Positions 1 through 9,263 of a DNA stretch of 64,000 nt are shown piece after piece. Under the pieces are notes generated by a model, which was given only the letters and a program-made list of their open reading frames with translations, searched no databases and had not been told where the DNA came from. The stretch is from Acinetobacter sp. Ac_5812 (lineage in GTDB: Bacteria > Pseudomonadota > Gammaproteobacteria > Pseudomonadales > Moraxellaceae), in the NCBI RefSeq assembly GCF_013072695.1, contig NZ_LXUK01000008.1:62001-126000 (forward strand). Reading direction: 5' to 3'. Numbering within the stretch: the first letter of the stretch is position 1; each line of letters starts with the position of its first letter. The translations under genes were made by a program, and so were the position numbers.

Positions 1-949
1 CGAACTGTATCTGTATTTACTTGATATTCATTTAAAGCAAAAAGATGATTTGGCAATTGATCAATTGATCAAACATATTCACGCCTTGAAACTTGAAGAT
101 ATTGCCCAAGCAGCTGAAGCTAAACATCGTGAATACGAACAAAATAAACAACCTGATCCCATTGATTTTAATTTAGCATCTCATCATTTTCAGCAACCAT
201 CTGCAGCTGCTGAGCCTCAAATTCAAAATAATGTTGCGGACTTTGATGCACTGGTTCAAGCCCCAGCGGCACAATCATTTGATGACTTGCAATCAGAATA
301 TGCTGCGCCGACAGAAGAAGCTAAGCCTGTAGAAACTGCAGCTGAAGTTCAACCTTTAGACTTTAATTTCTCGTTTGAACAAAAACCTACGGATGACACT
401 GTACCGTCTCCTGCCCCAGTTGCAACACCTGAGAGCAAAGAACAACAGCCACCGCTTGAGTTTTCGTTTAACTTAGAACCAACACCAGCAAGCATTGAAG
501 AAGCAAAAACTGAAGACCTAAAACCTGAGCTTGACTTTAACTTTACTCATTTAGAAGTTGCATCTCAGCCCGTTGAAGAAAAAGCACCTGTAGAAGAAGC
601 GGCACCAAGCTTAGATTTTAATTTTGAACCTACCGTAGAAAAAACTGAACAACCTGCACCACTTGAAACCACAGCGTTTTCATTTGACATTGCAGAGCCA
701 GCTGCAGTTGAAACACAAGCTGAATTGATCACTCCTGCTGCAACAGCGATTACAATTCACGACCCATTGGCCCAGTCTTTCCCAGATCTGCAACAACTTG
801 ATGAAGCACAACTGAATTTAGAACTTGCAGAGCAATATATTGAACTAGGTGCCTATGATTCTGCACGTGAGTTGTTAAAAAACAATCAGGCATTCAATGC
901 AGAACAACAACAACGTTCAGAAAATTTACTGAATAAAATAGCTTCCTGA
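1..949 (+). CDS. fimV: FimV/HubP-type polar landmark protein, C-terminal part (5' end outside window)
   Basis: The reading frame is open from the first bases, so only the C-terminal ~315 residues are present. It starts in a helical TPR-like stretch (ELYLYLLDIHLK), then has a long acidic Pro/Ala/Glu-rich linker in which short blocks such as LDFNF and FSFNLE recur. It ends in a conserved TPR-like FimV C-terminal module (LNLELAEQYIELGAYDSARE). FimV proteins are inner-membrane, peptidoglycan-binding polar organisers that support type IV pili and twitching. The order fimV followed shortly by truA resembles Pseudomonas. The family assignment rests on the C-terminal module and the acidic repeats; the LysM and membrane segments would lie upstream of the window. 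Confidence 0.85.
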   Translation, partial: ELYLYLLDIHLKQKDDLAIDQLIKHIHALKLEDIAQAAEAKHREYEQNKQPDPIDFNLASHHFQQPSAAAEPQIQNNVADFDALVQAPAAQSFDDLQSEYAAPTEEAKPVETAAEVQPLDFNFSFEQKPTDDTVPSPAPVATPESKEQQPPLEFSFNLEPTPASIEEAKTEDLKPELDFNFTHLEVASQPVEEKAPVEEAAPSLDFNFEPTVEKTEQPAPLETTAFSFDIAEPAAVETQAELITPAATAITIHDPLAQSFPDLQQLDEAQLNLELAEQYIELGAYDSARELLKNNQAFNAEQQQRSENLLNKIAS

Positions 950-968
950 ATTTGATCAGTCTAATATA

Positions 969-994
969 AGCAGTCTCTCAGGCTGCTTTTTTTA
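969..994 (+). terminator. Rho-independent terminator after fimV
   Basis: An 8-bp stem (AGCAGTCT/AGGCTGCT, one G-T pair) with loop CTC is followed by seven T. It sits directly before, and touches, the start codon of the asparaginase gene. Confidence 0.85.
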
Positions 995-1962
995 TGATGA
1001 AAACAATCGCTTTAATTTATATGGGTGGGACGTTTGGTTGTATTGGTGAACCATTGATACCAATGCCAGAACAGGATTTTTTACCTTTATTAGCGAAGGT
1101 GATTCCACCACATTTACAGGTTGAATGTTTCGCTGCCGCTAGCATTAAAGACAGCAGTGCCTGTACCGCAACCGATTGGTTAATGCTGGTGCAGCAAATA
1201 CAACAATTACAACTCAATGGCTTTCAGCATTTTGTCATCATTCATGGTACGGATACTTTAAGCTATGCCGCTGCAACGCTAGCACGTTTTTTAGGCCATT
1301 CTTGCCACGCCATCATTACGGGCAGCCAATACCCATTATTGAATATTGAAGGCAATGATACCCGCGAATTCACCGATGCAATCGGCAATCTGTATTTAGC
1401 GCTGGAACAAGTCCTTGCTTTGCCAAGTGGTGTTTATCTTGCCTTCCATGAGCAAGTCTTTCATGCACAAAGCACTTTAAAAGCTCATACCACTGAATTA
1501 GATGCCTTTGTTGGTATTAAAGCAGACCAAAGCTGTGACACTACAGCAGATGCGCTTATTGTCCAAAATGAACAGATTGATCAAGCCGCTCAACTCAGTG
1601 TCTTGAATTTGATGTTACAGCCGATTGCGAAACAACAATTCATTTTACAATTAAAAAATCTTCTACTTAGCCCTCCTCACTTTTTGGTTCTACAAGGCTT
1701 TGGTACAGGTAATATCGCAGTCAATGATGAAATTCTGGCCCTGTTTGAACAACTTTATCAAAAACAATGTTTGCCGATTATCAGCACTCAAGTGACCTTT
1801 GGGCAACTTGATCAACGCTATGCGGTTAGCTCATGGATTCAATCTGCCAAAGTTTTAGTCAATGATTGTCATAGCCATGCCGATTTATATGCAAAAGTCT
1901 TGCAAATGTATTTAAAATATCCGACCCACGAACAATGGTTCGCGCATTGGCATCAACATTAA
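994..1962 (+). CDS. Asparaginase (type I/II L-asparaginase family)
   Basis: This 322-residue protein matches L-asparaginases, which hydrolyse asparagine to aspartate and ammonia. The N-terminal active-site threonine lies in GGTFG (residues 11-15), and the second catalytic motif HGTDTL is at 84-89 with Thr86 and Asp87. The segment TGSQYPLL...NDTREF is also typical. No signal peptide is visible, which suggests a cytoplasmic enzyme. The start is ATG at 994 or 997; both touch the T-run of the preceding terminator and no Shine-Dalgarno sequence is visible. A later start would remove the beta strand in front of the active site. The gene ends 15 bases before truA and may be co-transcribed with it. 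Confidence 0.9.
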   Translation: MMKTIALIYMGGTFGCIGEPLIPMPEQDFLPLLAKVIPPHLQVECFAAASIKDSSACTATDWLMLVQQIQQLQLNGFQHFVIIHGTDTLSYAAATLARFLGHSCHAIITGSQYPLLNIEGNDTREFTDAIGNLYLALEQVLALPSGVYLAFHEQVFHAQSTLKAHTTELDAFVGIKADQSCDTTADALIVQNEQIDQAAQLSVLNLMLQPIAKQQFILQLKNLLLSPPHFLVLQGFGTGNIAVNDEILALFEQLYQKQCLPIISTQVTFGQLDQRYAVSSWIQSAKVLVNDCHSHADLYAKVLQMYLKYPTHEQWFAHWHQH

Positions 1963-1977
1963 TTCTGAGGTTAGAAC

Positions 1978-2775
1978 ATGCAACGTTATGCAATCGGTAT
2001 TGAATTTTGCGGTACTCAATACCGTGGTTGGCAAACCCAACAGGCTGGCGTTATCACTGTTCAGGAAACCCTAGAAAAAGTGCTAAGTCGTATTGCCAAT
2101 CAGCCGATTATGTTACATGGTGCTGGACGAACGGATGCTGGTGTCCATGCGACCAATATGGTGGCACATTTCGACACCGAAGCCATTCGCCCAGAACAAG
2201 GTTGGATTCGTGGTGCCAATAGTCAATTGCCCAAAGACATTTCAATCCAGTGGATTAAATGTATGGATGAAAATTTCCATGCCCGTTTTAAAGCTGTGGC
2301 TCGTCGTTATCGCTATGTGGTGTATAACGCCCCGACTCGCCCTGCCTTGTTATATAAACAGGTCACCCATCTTTATCAAAAGCTTGATGTGCAAAAGATG
2401 ATTACAGCAGCGGCAAAATTCGAGGGTACGCATAATTTTGAGACTTTTCGTGCCGCAGCCTGTCAATCGAATCAACCTATACGCCATGTAAAACACTGTC
2501 GCTTATTCGAACATGGCCGTTATCTGGTCTTAGATATTCAAGCGGATGGCTTCTTGCACCATATGGTACGTAATATCATGGGCTGCCTGCTTGAAATTGG
2601 GCAAGGGCAGTATGAAATTGACCATATTGATACCATGTTTGCCGCAGAAGATCGCACTGCTGCTGGCATTACCGCCCCACCTGATGGTTTATACTTTATT
2701 CAATCTTATTACCCAAATGAGTTTGACTTACCGCAGTTGCCTTTGGGTCCACACTGGTTGAATTTAGCTGAATAA
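1978..2775 (+). CDS. truA: tRNA pseudouridine(38-40) synthase TruA
   Basis: A 265-residue cytoplasmic enzyme that isomerises uridines 38-40 in the anticodon stem-loop of many tRNAs. The catalytic aspartate is Asp53 in RTDAGVHA (51-58). FCGTQYRGWQ near the N-terminus and GFLHHMVRNIMG in the second half are family motifs. Length and architecture are normal. GAGG precedes the ATG, and the gene follows the asparaginase by 15 bases. A strong hairpin terminator ends the unit. Confidence 0.97.
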   Translation: MQRYAIGIEFCGTQYRGWQTQQAGVITVQETLEKVLSRIANQPIMLHGAGRTDAGVHATNMVAHFDTEAIRPEQGWIRGANSQLPKDISIQWIKCMDENFHARFKAVARRYRYVVYNAPTRPALLYKQVTHLYQKLDVQKMITAAAKFEGTHNFETFRAAACQSNQPIRHVKHCRLFEHGRYLVLDIQADGFLHHMVRNIMGCLLEIGQGQYEIDHIDTMFAAEDRTAAGITAPPDGLYFIQSYYPNEFDLPQLPLGPHWLNLAE

Positions 2776-2776
2776 T

Positions 2777-2810
2777 AAAAAAGCCTTATCACGATGATAA
2801 GGCTTTTTTT
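2777..2810. terminator. Bidirectional terminator between truA and AraC-type gene
   Basis: A perfect 10-bp stem (AAGCCTTATC/GATAAGGCTT) with a 5-base loop has an A-run on the left and a T-run on the right. It serves the two convergent genes. Confidence 0.92.
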
Positions 2811-2822
2811 ACTTAGAACCAA

Positions 2823-3830
2823 TTAACGCTGTTTACGCTTGCGATACTCAACTGGCGTTTCATTGGTCCAACGCTTAAAGGCACGATAGAAAGTACTTGG
2901 TTCAGAGAAACCTGTTAAATACACAATACGCTCAACACTTTCATTGGTATTCGCCAACAGCTTTTTCGCTAAACGGCAACGATAGTCCGAAAGAATTTGT
3001 TGGAAGCTGGTATTGGCCTCACTGAGTTGGGTTCTTAAACGACGTGGCGTGATATTCAACTGCGCCGCGACCGTCTCCAGCGTCGTTTCACCACTTTCGA
3101 GAGTTGAGCCAATGGCACGGCGAACTTCACCCACCAGATCATAACGCGCCAGTTCTTGTAATTTTTCAATCGCCAATTGCTCATGCAATTGCAGTAATTC
3201 AGGTTCTGCTTGCCATAACGGATAATCCAGTACGGCTGCATCAAAATAAAGGCGGGTTTCTTTTTGCCCCAAACTCACTGGGCAACCATAGACTCTAAAG
3301 TATTCGTCATCGGCAGCACCCTCATTGAAGTTAAAATCAATATAAATCGGGTGAAACTGACCTTCGGTAATGAATTTAAAGAAACGTAAAATGCCTGACA
3401 TGGCGCATTCAGAGAAGTGACGGTTGACCAGATTATCCGGCCAATACTGCTCGCCATTGCTCAAGTAACAACGACCATCTTCAATCACCAGTTTGGCATC
3501 GAAAGCATCACTAATCAGACGTTGATAAGCCAAGGCACGCTTTAAGCCTTCACCAAAGGTTTCACTACTAATAAATAAATGTTCAATCACTTGCCCACGA
3601 TAAAGTGGTAAATGTTCACCGAGATGAAGTCCGATATCAGGATCGTTACTCACATCCTGTGCAGCGATCCAGAACGCATTTTGTGCACTTAGTGGCGTTC
3701 TTGCATTGGTATCCACTTGATTTAATGCCACGCCGGCCTTTGTTAAAATCTCTTCAGTTGGTAATCCTGCTTTACGAATTGCCTGATAACCAAAGCGCAA
3801 TACAACTGATGCATCTGTTAGCTGACCCAC
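2823..3830 (-). CDS. AraC-family transcriptional regulator with N-terminal arabinose-binding-like domain
   Basis: This 335-residue protein has an N-terminal ligand-binding domain of the Arabinose_bd type (roughly residues 20-200, with the segment GLHLGEHLPLYRGQ). The C-terminal AraC/XylS double helix-turn-helix (about 235-335) contains LNITPRRLRTQLSE and VYLTGFSEPSTFYRAFKRWT. Proteins of this layout respond to small molecules such as amino acids or lipids; nothing here identifies the ligand. The gene is monocistronic, convergent with truA and divergent from infA. The ligand and targets are unknown. Confidence 0.88.
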   Translation of the reverse strand: MGQLTDASVVLRFGYQAIRKAGLPTEEILTKAGVALNQVDTNARTPLSAQNAFWIAAQDVSNDPDIGLHLGEHLPLYRGQVIEHLFISSETFGEGLKRALAYQRLISDAFDAKLVIEDGRCYLSNGEQYWPDNLVNRHFSECAMSGILRFFKFITEGQFHPIYIDFNFNEGAADDEYFRVYGCPVSLGQKETRLYFDAAVLDYPLWQAEPELLQLHEQLAIEKLQELARYDLVGEVRRAIGSTLESGETTLETVAAQLNITPRRLRTQLSEANTSFQQILSDYRCRLAKKLLANTNESVERIVYLTGFSEPSTFYRAFKRWTNETPVEYRKRKQR

Positions 3831-3998
3831 GCTGTGCCCTTCCCTGTAGATACGTTATTATGACAATGAACAACAATTTTAGATTAACGTTGATTGACCA
3901 AACTGACAACAATATTCTGCTTATTTTGTTAAAAAAAATCGCGAATTGTCTGACAGTTCCTTTCGGTTAATATCTGACAGCCTCGAACAGACTTGATC

Positions 3999-4027
3999 TT
4001 GTAAATTTTAAATAAATTGACTATAAT
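3999..4027 (+). promoter_or_regulatory. Probable sigma-70 promoter of infA
   Basis: TTGTAA (3999-4004) and a perfect TATAAT (4022-4027) are separated by 17 bases and lie about 33 bases before the infA start codon. AGG before the ATG is the ribosome-binding site. Confidence 0.7.
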
Positions 4028-4059
4028 TTGCGCCTTCCCAATTTGATCTCAGGTAGGCT

Positions 4060-4281
4060 ATGGCCAATAAAGAGGAACTCATTGAGTTCGAAGGCGTTGT
4101 CACCGAAACGCTTCCTAATACGATGTTCCGTGTACGTTTAGAAAACGGTCACGAAGTTATTGCTCACATTTCTGGTAAAATGCGTAAACACTATATCCGT
4201 ATTTTGACAGGTGACAGTGTTAAAGTTGAAATGACACCTTATGATTTAACTAAGGGTCGTATCACTTATCGTGCGCGCTAA
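4060..4281 (+). CDS. infA: Translation initiation factor IF-1
   Basis: A 73-residue single-domain OB-fold (S1-like) protein, nearly identical to IF-1 throughout Gammaproteobacteria, including [20 protein letters not shown] and the C-terminus LTKGRITYR. It binds the 30S A site during initiation and cooperates with IF-2 and IF-3. The gene is monocistronic, with its own promoter (TATAAT) and hairpin terminator. Its length is exactly typical. Confidence 0.99.
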   Translation: MANKEELIEFEGVVTETLPNTMFRVRLENGHEVIAHISGKMRKHYIRILTGDSVKVEMTPYDLTKGRITYRAR

Positions 4282-4298
4282 GTCAGATTAGTGAATGC

Positions 4299-4327
4299 AA
4301 AAAAGCCACATTATGTGGCTTTTTTTA
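4299..4327. terminator. Bidirectional terminator after infA
   Basis: The stem AGCCACA/TGTGGCT is flanked by an A-run and a run of T, and lies between infA and the convergent LprI-like gene. Confidence 0.9.
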
Positions 4328-4343
4328 TTGCTCAAGCGAAAGT

Positions 4344-4715
4344 CTATTCACTCAGGCGTGTGGTTTTACAGCCCACCGTCTGACATTCACGGATACGCTC
4401 TTGCAGCCAGTTGTTGCGTTCTTGCGTTGCATTCAATTGGCATTGCACATAAACCGTACTCTTGGAATCATCACTACATTCTGCATCACGATGACGAATC
4501 CACGCCAGTTGTGATTTTTTTAAAATTTTTTGTTGTGTATCGCTCAGCTGTTTGCGTAATTGCTGATAGTTTTTATTTAAATCAGCATCTGCACTGGCAA
4601 AAATTTTATTGGTACAATAAATATCATCATAAGTATTACGGGCATTTTCGCAGTTATCCGCATAGCTCAACGTCGCCATTGCCCCACAGATCAAGCCAAA
4701 TATTATTTTGTGCAT
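4344..4715 (-). CDS. LprI-like (DUF1311) secreted protein
   Basis: After an N-terminal signal peptide (MHKIIFGLICGAMATLSYA) comes a small Cys-rich domain of the lysozyme-inhibitor LprI-like family, with the typical CTNKIFASADADLNKNYQQL and QLAWIRHRDAEC segments. The protein is likely periplasmic. The ATG at 4715 is preferred: a TTG at 4727 could extend the frame by four residues, but the signal peptide fits the ATG. Family members inhibit lysozyme in mycobacteria; a role as an inhibitor here is inference only. Confidence 0.8.
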   Translation of the reverse strand: MHKIIFGLICGAMATLSYADNCENARNTYDDIYCTNKIFASADADLNKNYQQLRKQLSDTQQKILKKSQLAWIRHRDAECSDDSKSTVYVQCQLNATQERNNWLQERIRECQTVGCKTTRLSE

Positions 4716-4890
4716 GAAGTTGTCCAAATCGCTTAATTATCACCATTATCTAAGCATATTTTTCTGGGCTTGAACATTGTCCAAAAGTAGACAAGATTGT
4801 ATATTTTTAGCAATTCACATAAATGCTCTCGACACCCCTGTACTTTTACCCTTGAATAAAAAAAGATCAAAGAGATAAAGGATGATCATA

Positions 4891-5289
4891 ATGAAAAATT
4901 ATAAGTGCCTGTTGTTCTGTACGCTTCTCGGTTTACAAAGTTGTGCGACATCAAACCAACCAAATATCAGCCTGCCCGACTATCTACAACCGTTTATTGG
5001 GCAATCAGCGAACACCATACAGCAACAGCTCGACTTAAAACCCTTAGGTTTCCAAACACAGACCCAACCAGTTAAGCAAAATAATCAACTGATTTATACC
5101 GTGATTCGTCCCGTTCGTATCCCGATTCCGATAGCACAATCAACCGAACTTGGCGCTCAGAATATTCCGATTCAAAGTGCGGGCAATGCAGGCAGTGCTT
5201 ATGATCTGAACTTAAAATGCCATATTATTTTTGAGCTGGATCAACAACAAGTTGCGCAATCAATTCGTTATGAAGGTAAGGCCTGCTAA
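4891..5289 (+). CDS. Small outer-membrane-type lipoprotein, unknown function
   Basis: About 132 residues with a lipoprotein signal peptide ending in the lipobox LQSC. The mature part is polar and has a conserved-looking C-terminus with two cysteines (LNLKCHIIFELD and GKAC). The ATG at 4891 has AAGGAT eight bases upstream; an ATG at 4882 would add three residues. No domain was recognised. The C-terminal strand pattern around DLNLKCHIIFELDQQQ resembles small SmpA/OmlA-like lipoproteins, but this is not enough to assign it. It is monocistronic with its own terminator. Confidence 0.75.
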   Translation: MKNYKCLLFCTLLGLQSCATSNQPNISLPDYLQPFIGQSANTIQQQLDLKPLGFQTQTQPVKQNNQLIYTVIRPVRIPIPIAQSTELGAQNIPIQSAGNAGSAYDLNLKCHIIFELDQQQVAQSIRYEGKAC

Positions 5290-5300
5290 GCCATCAAATA

Positions 5301-5330
5301 AAAAAACGCAGCTTATGCTGCGTTTTTTTA
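5301..5330. terminator. Bidirectional terminator between lipoprotein gene and leuB
   Basis: The stem ACGCAGC/GCTGCGT with loop TTAT is flanked by A6 and T7, between convergent genes. Confidence 0.92.
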
Positions 5331-5343
5331 TAGCCTGCAATGC

Positions 5344-6423
5344 TTAGTTCAATGCTGCTACCACAGCCTCACCCATCGCATCTGTACCGACCTTATTCAT
5401 GCCTTCCGACATAATATCGGCAGTACGTAAACCTTGGTCTAACACCTGACCAACCGCATCTTCAATTGCCTTCGCAGCAGCTTCTTCACGGAAGGTATAG
5501 CGCAACATCATCGCCACTGAAAGCACTGTTGCCAATGGATTGGCAATATTCTGACCTGCGATATCTGGCGCTGAACCATGACATGGTTCATACATGCCTT
5601 TGCCATTTTCATCTAAAGACGCAGATGGCAACATTCCGATTGAACCTGTCAACATCGCTGCTTCGTCAGAGAGGATATCACCGAACAAATTACCGGTAAC
5701 GATCACGTCAAATTGCTTTGGAGCGCGAACCAATTGCATTGCCGCATTATCCACATACATATGCGACAACTGAATATTTGAATACTGTGCTTGCTGCAAG
5801 TCAGTGACCGTTTGCTTCCACAACTCCGTTACTTCAAGAACGTTGGCTTTATCCACCGAACAAACCTTACCACCACGCAATCCAGCTAACTCGAAAGCGA
5901 CTTTGGCGATGCGTTTGATTTCACTTTCTGAATAGACGTCAGTGTTATACCCCTGCTTTTCACCATTTTCGAGTTCACGAATACCACGTGGCTGACCAAA
6001 ATAGATCCCCCCCGTTAATTCACGAACAATTAGAATATCAAGACCAGCAACGATTTCAGGTTTTAAGCTCGATGCATCCGCCAATTGTGGATACAAAATC
6101 GCAGGGCGTAAGTTCGCAAATAAATTGAGTTCACTACGAATTTTTAACAAGCCACGTTCAGGACGAATTGAACGCTCAATGCTATCCCACTTCGGACCAC
6201 CCACTGCACCTAATAAAATTGCATCAGCTTTTTTTGCCTGTTCACTGGTCACTGTTGGGTACGGTTCGCCATGCGCATCAATTGCAGAACCACCAAGCAA
6301 ACCATGTGCCCATGTCAAACCTAAATTAAATTTATCATTGACCTTGGTTAAAACCTTTTCAGCAGCTGCTACGATTTCAGGACCAATGCCATCACCCGCT
6401 AAAATTAAAATATGCTTCGACAT
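5344..6423 (-). CDS. leuB: 3-isopropylmalate dehydrogenase
   Basis: A 359-residue enzyme of the isocitrate/isopropylmalate dehydrogenase family. It oxidises and decarboxylates 3-isopropylmalate to 2-oxoisocaproate with NAD, the third committed step of leucine synthesis. Visible motifs are the N-terminal [23 protein letters not shown], the substrate-binding [20 protein letters not shown], and the metal/NAD region [20 protein letters not shown]. It is the last gene of the minus-strand leu cluster, separated from leuD by a lipoprotein gene. Confidence 0.98.
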   Translation of the reverse strand: MSKHILILAGDGIGPEIVAAAEKVLTKVNDKFNLGLTWAHGLLGGSAIDAHGEPYPTVTSEQAKKADAILLGAVGGPKWDSIERSIRPERGLLKIRSELNLFANLRPAILYPQLADASSLKPEIVAGLDILIVRELTGGIYFGQPRGIRELENGEKQGYNTDVYSESEIKRIAKVAFELAGLRGGKVCSVDKANVLEVTELWKQTVTDLQQAQYSNIQLSHMYVDNAAMQLVRAPKQFDVIVTGNLFGDILSDEAAMLTGSIGMLPSASLDENGKGMYEPCHGSAPDIAGQNIANPLATVLSVAMMLRYTFREEAAAKAIEDAVGQVLDQGLRTADIMSEGMNKVGTDAMGEAVVAALN

Positions 6424-6469
6424 TTATTTTTCCAATTTTCCTATGTGCAGCGATAACACTGCGAGCCAA

Positions 6470-7045
6470 TTAAACCTTTTTCTCAACAAACTCACCCAGA
6501 CCTGTACTGACATCAAATGGACGACAGAAACGGCGAATGGTGTGTTGCTCTTGCTGTAAATCTACGCACAATGGATCAGGTACAGAAACATTAAGTAAAC
6601 TGCCTGAACGACGTGTTCGGTCTCGGTACATTTTAAAGGTATAGCGCACATGCGGTTTAAATGCATGAATCACATGGAAAGTTTCGGAACGGTCAGGAGA
6701 AATCGGATAAAAACGAATGACGACTTCATATTGCTTGGCTGGCACACTTAAATAGACCTGCTGTTTGCGGCTAAATACTGAACCATGTAAGCGTACAATG
6801 CCGCGTTCCATCGCCTGTTGGCTAATCCGATGAGTTTTTGCGTCAATGACCGCAATATCACCAATTCGTTCAAACTCACAATTCTCAACACCTGAACAAT
6901 ATAAAGTTGTGTTGTCCGCCTTACTTTCCAATGTGTTCTGTGCAATACGAACCTGATCCACCACATTGGGTGCATTTTGACACGCAGTCAAAGTCATCGT
7001 AGCGCCTAGACACAGTAAAATACTGCGAGCGAGTCTTCTTTTCAT
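6470..7045 (-). CDS. Predicted lipoprotein encoded inside the leu cluster, unknown function
   Basis: A 191-residue protein starting MKRRLARSILLCLGATMTLTACQ, a lipoprotein signal peptide with lipobox LTAC (Cys22). The mature protein has paired cysteines (YCSGVENC; later LCVD and RFCRP) and strand-rich segments. No catalytic motif was recognised. It lies between leuD and leuB on the same strand, 46 bases before leuB and 136 after leuD, so it probably shares transcripts with leuB. A role in leucine synthesis is not suggested by its sequence. Confidence 0.75.
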   Translation of the reverse strand: MKRRLARSILLCLGATMTLTACQNAPNVVDQVRIAQNTLESKADNTTLYCSGVENCEFERIGDIAVIDAKTHRISQQAMERGIVRLHGSVFSRKQQVYLSVPAKQYEVVIRFYPISPDRSETFHVIHAFKPHVRYTFKMYRDRTRRSGSLLNVSVPDPLCVDLQQEQHTIRRFCRPFDVSTGLGEFVEKKV

Positions 7046-7066
7046 TATTCAAGCCCAGTCCTCATG

Positions 7067-7114
7067 TCTTGTTAACATGTAAGCAAAATATTATCCGCTA
7101 GCATGTTAACAAGA
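7067..7114. repeat. Long inverted repeat upstream of the leu-cluster lipoprotein gene
   Basis: Perfect 13-bp arms (TCTTGTTAACATG, 7067-7079; CATGTTAACAAGA, 7102-7114) are separated by 22 bases in the leuD-lipoprotein gap. Each arm contains the palindrome GTTAAC. No T-run follows on either strand. It may be a protein-binding site or an RNA hairpin affecting expression of the downstream genes. Confidence 0.6.
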
Positions 7115-7181
7115 GTTCAATCTCTGCGCTATGCCTATGTTAAAAATGTCTAAAACCCAATCTGGTTTCTTGCACCCAAAC

Positions 7182-7832
7182 TTATGCTTGGATGTCTTGA
7201 AACACCCAAGGACGCGCTTGTTTCGCCTTGGCTTCAAAAGCGCGAATATCATCTGCCACTTGTAAAGTTAAGCCGATATCATCCAAGCCATTCAATAAGC
7301 AATGTTTACGGAATGGGTCAATTTCAAATTTAAATGCTTCACCTGTTGGAGTACGCACTTCCTGAGCCTCTAAATCGATGGTCAGTTGATAACCCTCATT
7401 CTCAGCACATTCCTTAAATAACTGATCCACCACCTGTTCAGATAAAATCACAGGTAACATGCCATTTTTAAAACAGTTATTAAAGAAGATATCGGCAAAG
7501 CTTGGCGCAATGACGGTACGAAAGCCATATTCATTCAATGCCCAAGGCGCATGCTCACGGCTAGAACCACAACCAAAATTGGTCCGTGCCAATAAGATAC
7601 TTGAACCTTGATAACGCGGTTGATTCAACACAAAATCAGGATTTTTCAGGCGCTTGCTAATGTCTTGACCTAAATAGCCTTCATCCAAATAACGTAACTC
7701 ATCAAATAAGTTATCGCCGAAACCTGTGCGTTTAATCGACTTTAAGAACTGTTTTGGAATGATTAAATCGGTATCGACATTGGCGCGGTCTAAAGGTGCA
7801 ACAACACCTTGCTCTACAGTGTATTTTTCCAT
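7182..7832 (-). CDS. leuD: 3-isopropylmalate dehydratase, small subunit
   Basis: The 216-residue small (swivelling) subunit of isopropylmalate isomerase, which pairs with LeuC to convert 2- to 3-isopropylmalate. Family motifs are [20 protein letters not shown] near the N-terminus and [16 protein letters not shown] in the middle. Its start lies 12 bases after the end of leuC, consistent with translation from one mRNA. Confidence 0.98.
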   Translation of the reverse strand: MEKYTVEQGVVAPLDRANVDTDLIIPKQFLKSIKRTGFGDNLFDELRYLDEGYLGQDISKRLKNPDFVLNQPRYQGSSILLARTNFGCGSSREHAPWALNEYGFRTVIAPSFADIFFNNCFKNGMLPVILSEQVVDQLFKECAENEGYQLTIDLEAQEVRTPTGEAFKFEIDPFRKHCLLNGLDDIGLTLQVADDIRAFEAKAKQARPWVFQDIQA

Positions 7833-7844
7833 GATATTGCTCCC

Positions 7845-9263
7845 TTAGAATGAACGAACGTCAACAAAATGGCCTGCAATTGCAGCTGCCGCTGCCATCG
7901 CTGGGCTGACCAAATGGGTACGTCCGCCGTTACCTTGACGACCTTCAAAATTACGGTTCGAGGTCGAAGCACAATGCTCACCCGGCTGTAATTTATCTGC
8001 GTTCATCGCTAAGCACATCGAACAACCTGGTTCGCGCCATTCAAAACCTGCTGCCAAGAAAATTTGATCTAAACCTTCTTGTTCAGCTTGCTGTTTCACC
8101 AAGCCCGAACCCGGCACGATCATCGCCTGTTTGATGCTCGACGCAACCTTACGGCCTTTTACCACATCGGCTGCTGCACGAATATCTTCAATCCGCGAGT
8201 TGGTGCATGAACCAATAAACACACGGTCTAACAGAATATCAGCCAAAGCTTGACCCGCAGTTAAGCCCATGTATTGATAAGCACGGGTCCAGTCATTGCG
8301 TTGTACATCATCTTTGGCTTGTTCTAAGGTTGGTACAGCCTGTGAAACAGGAATAACCATTTCAGGAGAAGTTCCCCAAGACACTTGAGGCTCAATCTCT
8401 GCACCATTCAAGACCACTACGGCATCAAATACGGCATCTTCATCCGAATGCAAGGTATCCCAGTATGTGACTGCTTGATCCCACTGCTCACCTTTTGGTG
8501 CATAGTTACGGTCTTTTACATAGGCAATGGTTTTGTCATCGACTGCAACCATGCCCACGCGAGCGCCCGCTTCGATCGCCATATTACATACGGTCATACG
8601 ACCTTCAATCGACATATCACGGAACACTTGGCCACCAAACTCAATGGCATAACCTGTACCGCCTGCGGTCCCAATCTTGCCAATAATGGCTAACACCACA
8701 TCTTTTGAGGTCACGCCTGTCCCTAATACGCCATCAACACGCACCAACATGTTTTTCGACTTCTTCTGTACCAAGCATTGTGTAGCCAATACATGTTCCA
8801 CTTCTGACGTCCCGATACCATGTGCCAAACAGCCGAAAGCACCATGTGTTGCAGTATGTGAATCACCACAGACCACAGTCATACCCGGTAAAGTCAAACC
8901 TTGCTCTGGACCAACCACATGGGCAATGCCTTGACGGATATCATTAATCCCAAACTCAACGATATTAAAGGTTTTACAGTTGTCATCTAAGGTTTGTACT
9001 TGAATACGAGAGGTATCATCTTCAATCCCTGCAATACCCTGTTCACGCTCTTTTTTAGAAGTTGGCACGTTATGGTCAGGTGTTGCAACGTTAGCACTTA
9101 AACGCCAAGGTTGGCGATCGGCAAGCTGTAAGCCTTCGAAAGCCTGAGGACTGGTCACTTCATGTAATAAATGGCGATCAATATAAATTAAGCTCGAACC
9201 ATCATCGCGTTGTTTTACTAAATGGTCATCCCATAATTTGTCATATAAGGTCTTGCCTGCCAT
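7845..9263 (-). CDS. leuC: 3-isopropylmalate dehydratase, large subunit
   Basis: The ~472-residue large subunit of isopropylmalate isomerase, an aconitase-family [4Fe-4S] enzyme. The cluster cysteines are seen in GSCTNSR and in CSMCLAMN, and [13 protein letters not shown] is a family signature. The ATG at 9263 ([14 protein letters not shown]) is chosen because GGAGGG lies about eight bases upstream; an upstream in-frame ATG at 9290 would place that ribosome-binding site inside the gene. It is the first gene of the leuC-leuD-lipoprotein-leuB cluster. Confidence 0.97.
   Translation of the reverse strand: MAGKTLYDKLWDDHLVKQRDDGSSLIYIDRHLLHEVTSPQAFEGLQLADRQPWRLSANVATPDHNVPTSKKEREQGIAGIEDDTSRIQVQTLDDNCKTFNIVEFGINDIRQGIAHVVGPEQGLTLPGMTVVCGDSHTATHGAFGCLAHGIGTSEVEHVLATQCLVQKKSKNMLVRVDGVLGTGVTSKDVVLAIIGKIGTAGGTGYAIEFGGQVFRDMSIEGRMTVCNMAIEAGARVGMVAVDDKTIAYVKDRNYAPKGEQWDQAVTYWDTLHSDEDAVFDAVVVLNGAEIEPQVSWGTSPEMVIPVSQAVPTLEQAKDDVQRNDWTRAYQYMGLTAGQALADILLDRVFIGSCTNSRIEDIRAAADVVKGRKVASSIKQAMIVPGSGLVKQQAEQEGLDQIFLAAGFEWREPGCSMCLAMNADKLQPGEHCASTSNRNFEGRQGNGGRTHLVSPAMAAAAAIAGHFVDVRSF

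Noticed and set aside
4295..4717. Plus-strand open frame of 140 codons after infA
   Set aside because: It is antisense to the LprI-like gene, starts inside the infA terminator, and its composition (many Tyr/His/Ser) is typical of a shadow frame.
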